The notes under the pieces were generated by a model, which saw only the letters and a list, made by a program, of their open reading frames with translations, was not told the DNA's origin and ran no database searches. A stretch of 64,000 bases of DNA from Paenibacillus campinasensis. GTDB lineage: Bacteria; Bacillota; Bacilli; Paenibacillales; Paenibacillaceae. The stretch's first letter is position 1, and each line of letters begins with the position of its first letter. Shown here piece by piece: positions 25,682 through 34,692 of the stretch. The stretch covers positions 62,001 to 126,000 of the forward strand of contig NZ_NPBY01000030.1 of assembly GCF_002272015.1 (NCBI RefSeq), written 5' to 3'. The translations under genes were made by a program, and so were the position numbers.

Positions 25682-25869
25682 GATAACGCCTCCTTTGTTC
25701 GACTAGGTTCAATCTTTACTTAACCTTGTCCACCCGAAGCTAATCAACGACCCAGCAAGGAACGCCGCAGCCGAACCCATCGTGCTCGCCAATGGAAAAG
25801 CAGAAGCCGTGCTGCCCTGCTGTATCAGCCCGAGTTAACCGGATGCACAGGCAGCGCAAGCCCGGAGGC

Positions 25870-27414
25870 CTATGACCGCCCCCGGCCGCGGCGACCGCCG
25901 CTCCGGCCCTGACTGCGGGCATTGCCTTCCGCACGGCTTCCCTGGCCGCCATCGGAGCCACGGCGGCTCCCTTGGGCGCTCGTCCGCCCTGCGCTGCCGC
26001 TCCGGCGGCCGCTGCTGACGCCGCCTGCACGCTCGCTGCCGGCGCGTCCTTGACCGCCCGCCCCCGAGCGCCCGCCTGGGCCAGACCGCTCCGCCTGGTG
26101 CCCGCGGCCGCCACTGGTGCCGCGGGCACCTCTAGCGGCGCCGGACCCGCCGCTGCGTCCGGAAGCCTCCTCTCTCCGGCTTCCTCCACGGCCGCGCTGC
26201 TGATCCTTAGGCCCGGAGGAGGAGACGCTTCTAGCTTTTCTCGGGCCGGAGGCGTCTATACTTCCGCCCGTCCCTTCGCGAATCGCGTCCTCTCGCGATG
26301 CATAATGCAGCCGCTTCAATCGAAGGGAGATCCCCTCTTCAATCCGCAGCAGATCTTGAGCATCCTTCCCTGCGGCAAAGGTGACGGCCATGCCGCTTCC
26401 ACCCGCCCGGCCTGTTCTGCCGATACGATGGATGTAACTTTCAACATCATGAGGCATATCGTAGTTGAAGACGTGGGTTACCCCCTCTACGTCCAGGCCG
26501 CGTGCGGCGACATCTGTAGCGACCAGCAGCTGCAGCTTGGCTTCTCTGAAGCGCTTCATGACGGCCTCTCGCTTCGCCTGGGAGAGATCGCCGTGGAGCT
26601 CGTCCGATGCGTAGCCATGGGCCAGCAGCGCTTCGTTCAGGGTGGAGGCCCGCCGTTTCGTCCGGCAGAAAATAATCGCCAGGAAAGGGCGGTACAGCTC
26701 AATCGCCGCCCGCAGCGCATCCTGCTTCGTCCGGTCGGTGCATTCCACAACCGCCTGCTTGATCTGCTCGATCGGGACCGGAGAGGCTCCCTTGATGACG
26801 ATATCAACCGGCTCATTCATATAGTTTCCGGCAAGCTGCTTCACCCCGCCCGGCATCGTCGCTGAGAACAGCATCGTCTGCCGGCGGTACGGCACCGCAT
26901 GAATAATGGCTTCGACCTCGTCGAGGAAGCCCATATGCAGCATCTGGTCGGCTTCATCCAGCACGAGCATCTTCACACCGCCCAGCTCAAGCGTGCCCCG
27001 GCGCAGATGATCGAGCAGCCGGCCCGGCGTCCCGATGATGACATGGCGGCCGCCCTCCAGCTTGCGCAGCTGCTTCTCCACATCTTGACCGCCATAGACG
27101 GCCAGGATTTTGGCGCCGTCTTGCTCCCCGGACGTCAGCTTGCGCGCCTCCTCCGTAATCTGGAGCGCTAGCTCCCGCGTCGGCGCAATGATCAGGGCCT
27201 GCGGATACGCCTTAGAAGTATCGATCCGCTGCAGAATCGGGAGCAGAAACGCCAGCGTTTTGCCGGTCCCGGTCCGCGCGCGGGCAATGACATCCTTGCC
27301 GTCCAGAAGCAGCGGGATCGTCTCCTGCTGTACCGGCGTCGGTTCTGCGATGCCCTGCTCCTTCAGTTTTTGTACTCGTTGTTCGTCGATGCCCAGTTGT
27401 TGAAAGTTCGGCAA
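25870..27414 (-). CDS. DEAD-box ATP-dependent RNA helicase
   Basis: A 514-residue RNA helicase. The Q motif (AEPTPVQQETIP) is followed by ARTGTGKT (Walker A), PTRELA, VLDEADQML (DEAD), FSATMP (motif III) and HRIGRTGR (motif VI). From about residue 365 the tail is a long Gly/Ser/Arg/Ala-rich low-complexity region with RGG-like steps, typical of RNA-binding tails in cold-adaptation helicases such as CshA/DeaD. I prefer the TTG at 27414, preceded by GAGGTGG, over the in-frame GTG at 27423. The GC-rich tail produces long false frames on both strands. It probably helps remodel structured RNA or ribosome precursors. Confidence 0.93.
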   Translation of the reverse strand: MPNFQQLGIDEQRVQKLKEQGIAEPTPVQQETIPLLLDGKDVIARARTGTGKTLAFLLPILQRIDTSKAYPQALIIAPTRELALQITEEARKLTSGEQDGAKILAVYGGQDVEKQLRKLEGGRHVIIGTPGRLLDHLRRGTLELGGVKMLVLDEADQMLHMGFLDEVEAIIHAVPYRRQTMLFSATMPGGVKQLAGNYMNEPVDIVIKGASPVPIEQIKQAVVECTDRTKQDALRAAIELYRPFLAIIFCRTKRRASTLNEALLAHGYASDELHGDLSQAKREAVMKRFREAKLQLLVATDVAARGLDVEGVTHVFNYDMPHDVESYIHRIGRTGRAGGSGMAVTFAAGKDAQDLLRIEEGISLRLKRLHYASREDAIREGTGGSIDASGPRKARSVSSSGPKDQQRGRGGSRREEASGRSGGSGAARGARGTSGGRGHQAERSGPGGRSGAGGQGRAGSERAGGVSSGRRSGSAGRTSAQGSRRGSDGGQGSRAEGNARSQGRSGGRRGRGRS

Positions 27415-27517
27415 ACATTCCACCTCATTTATATTTTTTCAGGAAATAGACTGACATTCATTCCTGTCTTTGGTAATGTCAGATCAGATGCTATCAACCG
27501 GTCAGGAGGTGCAAGGC

Positions 27518-28072
27518 ATGAACCTACTCCACATGCTGCTCGGCTTCATCGTTCTGTTGATTCTGCTTGGAATGATGAATATGATGCTTAATTATATCGC
27601 AACCCGGGACGGAGCGCAGATTCCCTTCCGTCAGAAACTATGGCTCATCCCGCTCCTGTCGGCGTCGATCATCGTACCGCTTGAGCTGTGCTCGCTTCTG
27701 TATGTGCGGCTGTTTGGCATCACCGGCAGCGCCGGAGAGACCCTTGCCCCAGGCAGCGCCGAAGTGCTGCTAAGCTTCCCGCTGTTTGCACTGATCGGGT
27801 TTCTGCTGCTGGAGTGCCTCGTTCATCCGCTCGTCATCGCCACGCTGCGGCTAACGCTCAAGCGGGACAGCGTGCTCATGGCCAAATTGGCGGCCACGCT
27901 GGCTGTCGATACGCTGCTGCTGTATTTTATCGCCCTGCTGTTTCCGGCATTGCCGATCCGCAGCCTGCTGCAGGCGCTGTTCATCGCCTTGTTCTATCAT
28001 GGGATCGAATGGCTGCTGATCGGTGTTCAGACCTGGTTGCTCCATCGTAAGCATGCGAGGCTCCAGGCCTGA
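27518..28072 (+). CDS. Uncharacterised membrane protein
   Basis: A 184-residue protein with about five predicted helices separated by short loops (LLGFIVLLILLGMMNMML, KLWLIPLLSASIIVPLELC, LLSFPLFALIGFLLLECLVH). I do not recognise the family; its length and hydrophobicity resemble small uncharacterised Paenibacillus membrane proteins. ATG at 27518 follows AGGAGGTG with a 6-base spacer, so the 16-codon upstream extension is rejected. It is divergent from the DEAD-box gene and ends 10 bases before the convergent UbiB-like gene. Confidence 0.7.
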   Translation: MNLLHMLLGFIVLLILLGMMNMMLNYIATRDGAQIPFRQKLWLIPLLSASIIVPLELCSLLYVRLFGITGSAGETLAPGSAEVLLSFPLFALIGFLLLECLVHPLVIATLRLTLKRDSVLMAKLAATLAVDTLLLYFIALLFPALPIRSLLQALFIALFYHGIEWLLIGVQTWLLHRKHARLQA

Positions 28073-28082
28073 CACCAGGCTG

Positions 28083-29753
28083 CTAGAACCTCCCGGATTT
28101 AAAAATCGAATACAATAGCCAGGCCACCATCAGAATAGCGACAATGAAACCCAGTTCAATGACAGGGAAATGCCACAGCATAATCGGCTCGTGACTCAGG
28201 GAAGAACCGATAATCAGCCCCACCATAATAATGCTGAATGCCAGCAGCACAATGCTGAACGAAAGGCGGTTGCTGATCCGGTCCAGCTTGTGCATGAGCG
28301 ATTGCAGCTCGGGCACACTGATCTCCACCCGCAGCTTGCCCTTGCTGATCATCGCTGACAGCTGCCGGGCCTGCCCCGGCAAATCGAGCAGGCTCTGCGC
28401 CAGTTCACTTACCCCGTCCAGCACCTTTCTGCCAATACGCCGTGAGTTGTACCGCTCCTTCAGCAGCTTCCGTCCGAACGGCTCCGCCATATCAATAATG
28501 CTGAGCTCCGGGTCCAGCATCTCAATAACGCCCTCCAGCGTCAGCAGCGACTTGCCGAGCAAGGTCAAATCGGGCGGCAGCATGATCTGATGCCGCTGGG
28601 CGACCGCGAACAGATCGCTTAGCGCCTTGCCGATCCGCACCTTCGAGAAAGGAACATCCACATATTCTCCCCGCAGCCGATCCATATCGGCCCTGAGCCG
28701 GTCCATGTCGCAGTCATCCGGAATCAGCCCCATGCGCGATATCGCCCGCACCATACTGTCCGTGTTGCGCCTCATCAGCGCGATAATCAGCCCCGACAGA
28801 TGATCCTTCATCTCCTCGCTGAGCTGCCCTACCAAACCGAAATCCAGGAACACCAGCTTCCCGTCGGCCCGGACCAGCAGGTTCCCGGGATGCGGATCGG
28901 CATGGAAGAAGCCATGGATGAAAATTTGCTGCAGCATCCCTTCAATCAGCCGCTCCGCCACCGTCTTCAGATGATGCCCCTTGTCCGCCAGCTCCCGGTA
29001 GCGGCTCAGCGTGATACCGTCCGCATATTCCATCGTAAGCACCTTGGAGGAAGTGAACTCCCAGTAAATGCTGGGAATGTGGATGTACTCATGATCTGTC
29101 AAGTAAGCTGCCACTTTCTCTGCATTGCGCGCCTCATGGCTGTAATCGAGCTCGGCCATCATCGCCCGCGCAAACTCATCTACGATCTGATCCACCCGAT
29201 ATTGCTTTACCCAATCCCACCGTTTCTCGGCCAATGAGATCAAGTCCCGGAGAATTTCAAGATCCCGCCCGATCATTCTGGCAACGCCGGGACGCTGCAC
29301 CTTGATCGCTACCATCTCGCCCGTCTTTAACCGGCCGGCATGAACCTGGCCAATCGAGGCTGCGGCAAGCGGCTTGTCTTCGAAGGAGGAAAGCACCTCG
29401 TCGATCGGCACGCCCCATTCTTGCTCGATCAGCTGACGTGCGCTTTCCGAGGAGAACGGCGGAACCCGCTCCTGCAGCTTGACCAGCTCCTGGATCAAAG
29501 GGTCAGGCAGCAGATCCGACCTTGTGCTCGCCAGCTGACCCAGCTTCACAAATGCCGGACCGAGGTCCTCCAGCACTTTACGCACCCGTTCTCCCAAAGT
29601 AACTGTCTCCGGCTCCTCCCGGGATATCCAGCGCACCGGAAGCGACAGCACGTGAAACAGCCCCATCTCCTCCACCATATAGCCAAAGCCATGACGCATT
29701 AGCGCCATGGCGATTTCCCGGTAACGTCCGGCATGTCGAATTCGGACCGCCAT
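28083..29753 (-). CDS. ABC1/UbiB-family atypical protein kinase
   Basis: A 556-residue protein of the AarF/UbiB family. It has the family KxGQ segment (FVKLGQLASTRSDLLP), the ATP-site lysine in MVAIKVQRPG, HADPHPGN as the catalytic-loop equivalent and LDFGLVG as the DFG-like metal site. Two hydrophobic helices at the C-terminus anchor it in the membrane. In proteobacteria UbiB supports ubiquinone synthesis; this lineage uses menaquinone, so its role is unclear, perhaps isoprenoid-lipid handling. ATG at 29753 lies one base after the stop of the phasin-like gene, so the pair is tightly coupled. Confidence 0.92.
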   Translation of the reverse strand: MAVRIRHAGRYREIAMALMRHGFGYMVEEMGLFHVLSLPVRWISREEPETVTLGERVRKVLEDLGPAFVKLGQLASTRSDLLPDPLIQELVKLQERVPPFSSESARQLIEQEWGVPIDEVLSSFEDKPLAAASIGQVHAGRLKTGEMVAIKVQRPGVARMIGRDLEILRDLISLAEKRWDWVKQYRVDQIVDEFARAMMAELDYSHEARNAEKVAAYLTDHEYIHIPSIYWEFTSSKVLTMEYADGITLSRYRELADKGHHLKTVAERLIEGMLQQIFIHGFFHADPHPGNLLVRADGKLVFLDFGLVGQLSEEMKDHLSGLIIALMRRNTDSMVRAISRMGLIPDDCDMDRLRADMDRLRGEYVDVPFSKVRIGKALSDLFAVAQRHQIMLPPDLTLLGKSLLTLEGVIEMLDPELSIIDMAEPFGRKLLKERYNSRRIGRKVLDGVSELAQSLLDLPGQARQLSAMISKGKLRVEISVPELQSLMHKLDRISNRLSFSIVLLAFSIIMVGLIIGSSLSHEPIMLWHFPVIELGFIVAILMVAWLLYSIFKSGRF

Positions 29754-29754
29754 A

Positions 29755-30072
29755 TTATTCCTGCCGCGATCCTTCCAGCTCGACGATTTTGTGCTCAAGG
29801 GCAGCGATTCGCTGTTCCAGGCTCGCGATATCGCTTTCTGTCGGCACGTCCAGCTCCTTCAGCACCTTTTGCACCTGTTCATAAATATAGCTTTTGATCT
29901 GGGACTGCTCCGCCTCTCCCCGCTCGACCAACCGCTCGACCAGTGCTTTCGATTCTGCCGGAGCCAGCTCCCCGCGTTTGACCAGATCGTCCACAATTTT
30001 CTCTACTTTTTCCTTGCTGACCACGGTAAGGCCTAATCCTAACGAGATTGCTTTCTTGAAAAGATCACTCAC
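29755..30072 (-). CDS. Phasin-like coiled-coil protein
   Basis: A 105-residue protein resembling the PhaF/PhaI-type phasin group: FKKAISLGLGLTVVSKEKVEKIVDDLV at the N-terminus, a charged middle, and a C-terminal coiled coil (DIASLEQRIAALEHKIVELE). Such proteins coat hydrophobic granules or act as small scaffold proteins. Its stop is one base before the UbiB-like kinase, which suggests that it assists or anchors that kinase. No polyhydroxyalkanoate synthesis gene is in the window. Confidence 0.75.
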   Translation of the reverse strand: MSDLFKKAISLGLGLTVVSKEKVEKIVDDLVKRGELAPAESKALVERLVERGEAEQSQIKSYIYEQVQKVLKELDVPTESDIASLEQRIAALEHKIVELEGSRQE

Positions 30073-30194
30073 GTTTCATCCCTCCTGGTCTTCATCTGCT
30101 TCCATTATACCCTTATTTTCTGGTAAAAATCATCTATCCGAGAATGAAAGTCCTCAGGCTGCAAGTTATACCGGACACCTCGCCTTCTGGACAT

Positions 30195-30238
30195 AAAGAA
30201 ACAGCCCCAAGATCCTCAGATCTTCGGAGCTGTTTCTC
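30195..30238. terminator. Terminator after the first PepSY gene
   Basis: AGAAACAGC at 30197-30205 pairs with GCTGTTTCT at 30229-30237, with an inner AAGATC/GATCTT helix. It is a near-continuous stem. Confidence 0.75.
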
Positions 30239-30256
30239 GTAATCTATGCACAGGGC

Positions 30257-30964
30257 TTAGTCGTCGTCCCCGTCATCGTCTCTGTCATCATCGCGGTCAT
30301 CCCGGTCGTCTCGATCATCCCAATCATCATCGTCATCGTCATCGTCAAAATCGGTGTCGATAACCTTGCCCGTGATGGCGTGAACCTCTACCTCGGCTGA
30401 GCCTCTGGACGTTCTCAGTTCCACTTCATACACCCATCTGCCATCGTCCTTGTCCAGGTCCGATTCCACTGCCACTGCGCCTTGCACATGCTTCTCGGCA
30501 ATGGTTGCCGCTTTGCCTGCGCCGATCACATTGGCCGGCACACGATCATCCCAATCATCGTTGTCGTCATCTTCACGGACGCTGAGCACCTTGCCGCTGT
30601 ATGCATCAACTCGAACCTCCATCTCGCGCTTCTCTTGGTCAATCTCCACTTCATAGATTTGAGACCCTTTCCAGCGCTTGAGCTCGATGCTGTCGACCAC
30701 GCCCTTCACTTCGGCCTTTGCTTTCTTCTCAGCCTGTTCCATGCCAATCAGCTTCTTCCCGGTCGTAGCCGTGCCGGTGCTCTGCACGGACGCGCTCACC
30801 TCGGATGCGCTTGAACCGCTCGACGGGCTCGGGCTGCTTACGCTTGCGCGGCCAGATGCGCTTGACGCCCCCGATCCGTCTGCCTGAACGGCGCTGATTC
30901 CGTAAATTCCGCCTGCCGCGATAACCGCGGCGAGTGCGCCTGTCATCCATGTACGTTTTTTCAT
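30257..30964 (-). CDS. Secreted/anchored PepSY-domain protein with acidic tail
   Basis: A 235-residue protein: an N-terminal signal or membrane anchor (MTGALAAVIAAGGIYGI), a Ser-rich linker, then two PepSY repeats at about residues 70-130 and 145-205 (WKGSQIYEVEIDQEKREMEVRVDAYSG; RWVYEVELRTSRGSAEVEVHAITG). It ends in an extreme Asp/Arg tail of about 30 residues. PepSY domains inhibit extracellular peptidases or sense the cell surface. ATG at 30964 follows GAGGAGGC. It sits upstream in position but downstream in transcription of a second PepSY gene and a two-component system on the same strand, and may be a target or an accessory of that system. Confidence 0.85.
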   Translation of the reverse strand: MKKRTWMTGALAAVIAAGGIYGISAVQADGSGASSASGRASVSSPSPSSGSSASEVSASVQSTGTATTGKKLIGMEQAEKKAKAEVKGVVDSIELKRWKGSQIYEVEIDQEKREMEVRVDAYSGKVLSVREDDDNDDWDDRVPANVIGAGKAATIAEKHVQGAVAVESDLDKDDGRWVYEVELRTSRGSAEVEVHAITGKVIDTDFDDDDDDDDWDDRDDRDDRDDDRDDDGDDD

Positions 30965-31081
30965 GTTAGAATGCCTCCTCATGTTCTGGGTTGCCTTTGC
31001 ATAGTTCTATCCTATTGGCTGAACATGAGAGGACTCCGAGAGAAAGATTAGAAATTGATGAGAATCAGATGACAGCCTTCC

Positions 31082-31768
31082 TCATCCATCATCATCATCG
31101 TCATCGTCCGAATCATCGTCCACCGTAACTGACAGAATGCGGCCTGTGATGGCATCCACCTGCACAGTCACTTCCCGCCCGTCCTTGGTGTCAATCTCAA
31201 CCAGGTAGTATCGGCCATCCCTGCCTTCCCGGTAATCGACATCATCCACGGTGCCGGGGAATTCGGCGAGCGACAGGCGGATCGCCTCCTTTTCCGTGAT
31301 CGGACGATTGGCGGTTGATCCCTGGTTCCCCGAAGGCTCACGGCCTTCCTGCCCGTTCTGTGGCGGCGCTTCTCCATTCGGATCTGTGGAAGCATCCGTT
31401 TCATCTGGAGGAGGCTGTTCGCCTCGGGCATCTTCCGCCCCAGGATCGGCTTCACCCGGATTCTGTACCGGAGGTTCTGGCAGCATCCCCGCCCCCTGAT
31501 CATTCAGACGTTCAATTGCAATAATGTCCCCCTGATATGCATCTACCCTGAGCTCATACACCCCGGTTACAGCTTGGATCCGAATCCGGTACATGTCGTC
31601 TTCCAGCACCGTATCCAGCACATCGCCAGGATACTGCTCTGTGACTCCGGCAGCCGCTTCCGCTTGCGTCAGCAGCCGCGGTGCATCTCCCCAAGGACGA
31701 ATGATGACAAGTGCCAAGAGCAATATCACCGCCAGCGAACCGCTCCACATCAGTATCCTTTTTCGCAT
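31082..31768 (-). CDS. Membrane-anchored PepSY-domain protein
   Basis: A 228-residue protein with one N-terminal membrane helix (MWSGSLAVILLLALVII), a first PepSY-like repeat at about residues 35-88 (MYRIRIQAVTGVYELRVDAYQGDIIAIE), a Pro/Glu/Gly-rich linker of about 65 residues, a second PepSY repeat at about 155-215 and a poly-Asp end. It lies between the histidine kinase gene and the other PepSY gene, all on one strand, so the set is probably one operon. The proposed role is extracytoplasmic modulation of a protease or of the sensor kinase. Confidence 0.82.
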   Translation of the reverse strand: MRKRILMWSGSLAVILLLALVIIRPWGDAPRLLTQAEAAAGVTEQYPGDVLDTVLEDDMYRIRIQAVTGVYELRVDAYQGDIIAIERLNDQGAGMLPEPPVQNPGEADPGAEDARGEQPPPDETDASTDPNGEAPPQNGQEGREPSGNQGSTANRPITEKEAIRLSLAEFPGTVDDVDYREGRDGRYYLVEIDTKDGREVTVQVDAITGRILSVTVDDDSDDDDDDDG

Positions 31769-31843
31769 TCCATCACCTCATGCCTGTTTCTTTACCGCAA
31801 GTATACGCGCTCCAGGTTAGAATACGCTGAGAGAACCCGTCGG

Positions 31844-33196
31844 TCATTCTGCCAATTTCAACCTGATGACAGCGGTCGTCCCGACCCCGGGCAGGCTGTC
31901 CAGCTCAAGCTCTGCTTCAATCGCTTCCGCAATATCCTTGGCGAGCGACAGCCCTAGACCCGCTCCACCTTTGCGGCTCCGGGCCTCATCCACCCTGTAG
32001 AACCGGTCGAACACATACGGTAGCTCTTCCTTGGGAATTCCGATGCCGCGATCGGTGATGCGTATTGAAGCTTGCCCGCCGGCGGTCTGAATATCGACCG
32101 TCACGGCCTCCTCACTGTACTTCCGTGCATTATCCAAAAAAATAAACAGCAGCTGTCTCAGCCGCTGCCGATCCGTCCAGCCATACACGGCCCCCTGATC
32201 GGAGCGAACTTGGACCTCGCGGTGATAGGCGCTGCGAAAAGCGCCGGCGGACGCCTCGCACAGTTCCACCAGATCGACATCCTCCATCTTGACTTGCCAT
32301 TCGTCACGGTTACGCGCGAGCAGCAGCAGCTGCTCGGTCAGTTCCTTCATGCGCACGGCCTCGGAGTGAATCGCCTCCACAGACTCATGGAACAGTTCAG
32401 GTCGATCCAGTCCTCTTCGCTTTAACAGACTGGCGTAGCTCTCTATGATCGTAATCGGCGTTTTCAATTCATGGGATGCATTGGATACGAACTGCTCCTG
32501 CTTCTCGTAATTGCGCTCGAGCAAGGTGATCATATCGTTGAAGGCAGCCCCCATCTCCACCAGCTCATCCTTCGACTTCGGGTCCAGCTCGATTCGCCTG
32601 AACCGGCCGCTGCTGCGAATCTCCCGCATCGTCCGGGTCAATGCAGAAATCGGCTGCATGATGACCCGTGCCAACACCCGTGTGGAGGCGATAACAGGGA
32701 GCAGAACAGCTGCCGACACCACAATCAGGACAATTCGGAGCACCTGCAGATTGTCCATCGTCGCCTGCAGGCTGCGGACAACCTGCACATTCATCACCGC
32801 CCCGTCAGGCCAGATAACAGGCAGGGACACCGCTGAGTATGTGCCGCCTGCATAGGATATAATCTCGGCCCGCTTGTCCGGCGCATAAGACAGCTCAAGC
32901 TCGGCCAGAACCAGCTGGGAGCTGGAGATCACCGGCGCCGGACCGTTCTGATCCGGGCCGATGACCCGCAGCAGTCCATCAACAGGGACGTAACCCCGGA
33001 GCAGATCCGCCGTCGGTATGGCTCCTGCGGCCGCAATAAGCCCTTGGGCAATCCGGTTGGCTTCCGCATCGGCCTGCTTCAGCTGACTGTCCAGTGTCAT
33101 CCGGCTGAACACGAAGTATATCGACAGGTTCATCACCAACAGGAGAACCGCCATCAGAACCGACGAATACAAATGGACTTTGCTGCTGAGCTTCAT
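31844..33196 (-). CDS. Sensor histidine kinase (HAMP-HisKA-HATPase)
   Basis: A 450-residue membrane kinase. Helices at about residues 10-32 and 155-178 flank an extracytoplasmic sensor of about 120 residues. A HAMP linker follows, then the HisKA box ASHELKTPITIIESYASLL with the phospho-accepting His near 242, and an ATPase domain with N, G1 (DRGIGIPKE) and G2 (GGAGLGLSLAK) boxes. Its ATG overlaps the stop of the response-regulator gene by four bases, so the two are co-translated. PepSY genes follow it, which suggests that it senses cell-surface or peptide stress. The signal is unknown. Confidence 0.93.
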   Translation of the reverse strand: MKLSSKVHLYSSVLMAVLLLVMNLSIYFVFSRMTLDSQLKQADAEANRIAQGLIAAAGAIPTADLLRGYVPVDGLLRVIGPDQNGPAPVISSSQLVLAELELSYAPDKRAEIISYAGGTYSAVSLPVIWPDGAVMNVQVVRSLQATMDNLQVLRIVLIVVSAAVLLPVIASTRVLARVIMQPISALTRTMREIRSSGRFRRIELDPKSKDELVEMGAAFNDMITLLERNYEKQEQFVSNASHELKTPITIIESYASLLKRRGLDRPELFHESVEAIHSEAVRMKELTEQLLLLARNRDEWQVKMEDVDLVELCEASAGAFRSAYHREVQVRSDQGAVYGWTDRQRLRQLLFIFLDNARKYSEEAVTVDIQTAGGQASIRITDRGIGIPKEELPYVFDRFYRVDEARSRKGGAGLGLSLAKDIAEAIEAELELDSLPGVGTTAVIRLKLAE

Positions 33197-33891
33197 ACGT
33201 CGTCCTTCAGCACATATCCGACGCCGCGAATCGTCTGGATGAGCTCAGGCGCCTGCGGCGCTGCGATTTTTTTTCGTACATACCGAATATAGACATCGAC
33301 GACATTCGTATCGCCGTAATAATCATATCCCCAGACTGCAGTGAGAATCTGCTCCCGGTTCAGCACCTGGCGCTTGTTCTTGAGCAGATACACGAGCAGA
33401 TCGAACTCCCTTGGCGTCAGCTCAATTCGCTGCTCCCCACGCATCACTTCCCGCGTCTGTTCATTCAACCTCAGATCCGCCGCGACCAGCCACGCTCCAG
33501 GCTCTTCATGCCGGGCTGGAGCCGCTGCCCGCAGACGCAAGGCGGCCCGGATTCGGGCAAGCAGCTCTTCAATCTGAAAGGGCTTCGTAATATAGTCATT
33601 TGCGCCCAGATCAAGACCGGACACCTTGTCTTCGACCGAGCTTTTGGCGGTCAGCAGCAGTACGGCTGTGCCTGGATCCGCCGCCCGGATTCTTCTGAGG
33701 ACCTCGATGCCGCTCATGCCGGGAAGCATCACATCGAGCAAAATCAAATCGAACCCGCCGCTGCGGTAAGCTTCCAGCCCATCGGGACCGTTGTAGACAC
33801 TAGTCACCTGATAGCCTTCGCTCTCCAGCTCAATCTGAAGCAGGCGCGCGATTTTCTCCTCGTCCTCCACAATCAGTATATTCTCGCTCAA
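33193..33891 (-). CDS. OmpR-family response regulator
   Basis: A 232-residue regulator. The receiver domain starts ENILIVEDEEKIARLL with its acidic pocket; the phospho-accepting Asp is in DLILLDVMLPGMSG and the conserved Lys is in NDYITKPF. A winged-helix DNA-binding domain follows, ending DVYIRYVRKKIAAP and IRGVGYVL. I start at the TTG at 33891 because AAGGAGGGATGGAGG lies just upstream; the 35-codon extension overlaps the ThuA-like gene and looks non-coding. It is paired with the kinase by an ATGA overlap. Confidence 0.92.
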   Translation of the reverse strand: MSENILIVEDEEKIARLLQIELESEGYQVTSVYNGPDGLEAYRSGGFDLILLDVMLPGMSGIEVLRRIRAADPGTAVLLLTAKSSVEDKVSGLDLGANDYITKPFQIEELLARIRAALRLRAAAPARHEEPGAWLVAADLRLNEQTREVMRGEQRIELTPREFDLLVYLLKNKRQVLNREQILTAVWGYDYYGDTNVVDVYIRYVRKKIAAPQAPELIQTIRGVGYVLKDDV

Positions 33892-33916
33892 GCCTCCATC
33901 CCTCCTTGCCCCGGGC

Positions 33917-34555
33917 TTAACCGGGAACCCTGGCAGCCCATTTCGCCGCCTGCGCAATGATGGTGCGCAGCTGCGGCTGAAGGAAGGTAGGCTCATGATG
34001 GCCTGGCATCAGGAATACCACCCTGCCGATTCCGTACGTATGGCACCAGCCAGCCGGGCACAGTTCGCCATCCGCCTCATACTGCAGCAGAACCGTTCGC
34101 TCCGCAAACGGATCAAACTCAAACTGATAGGGCTCCTCCTCAAGCTCAAACGGCTCAATCCCTTCGATAATATCATGCTGCGTCTCTGCCGGCTTGAAAG
34201 ACAGGGATCGCATCGGCGGATGGCCGTCGAACCGGGCACCGATCAGTTGAGCCAGCTCATACCGATTGGCCAGGGAAATGCCGTTATGCAGAATCAGCAG
34301 GCCTCCGCCACCGCTTACGTACGAGAGCAAGCCGGCCGTCTGCCGGGGAGATACCTTCTCGTCCCAAAGGTCACTGTAGGCAATGCACAGCTCATAGGGG
34401 TACAGATTGCTTTCATGCAGCATTTTCAGGTTCTCCGTGCATTGAACGGTAAACATATCATTCAGCACATGGGTTATCTGTTTGTCAACGCCTTGGAGCG
34501 GGTGAAACTTCGGGTGTGTGTAGCTGCCGAGCAGCAAAGCCTTTCTTTTATCCAT
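33917..34555 (-). CDS. ThuA-like (trehalose-utilization-type) protein
   Basis: A 212-residue protein with a class I glutamine-amidotransferase-like fold of the ThuA family: LLGSYTHPKFHPLQG at the start, SGGGGLLILHNGI at about residues 80-92 and GRVVFLMPGHHEPTF near the end. Family members bind or modify sugars; the activity here is unknown. Its stop is 25 bases before the response-regulator start on the same strand, so it may head the same operon. GGGAGG precedes the ATG. Confidence 0.82.
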   Translation of the reverse strand: MDKRKALLLGSYTHPKFHPLQGVDKQITHVLNDMFTVQCTENLKMLHESNLYPYELCIAYSDLWDEKVSPRQTAGLLSYVSGGGGLLILHNGISLANRYELAQLIGARFDGHPPMRSLSFKPAETQHDIIEGIEPFELEEEPYQFEFDPFAERTVLLQYEADGELCPAGWCHTYGIGRVVFLMPGHHEPTFLQPQLRTIIAQAAKWAARVPG

Positions 34556-34692
34556 ATCTCTTGTCCTCCCATAAATCGCGGATCTTGTCTATATCATTCA
34601 CAGGACATCCTGTTCCATGCACGTGGAGAGTTCACGTCAGGGCAACATCCTCGATGCGTGTTCCTTATATTCCTTCGCAGCCGCTCAGAGCA

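Noticed and set aside
25972..26865. A 297-codon open frame on the plus strand opposite the DEAD-box helicase tail
   Set aside because: GC-rich Gly/Ser/Arg codons leave all frames open; the product is low-complexity Ala/Pro/Arg sequence.
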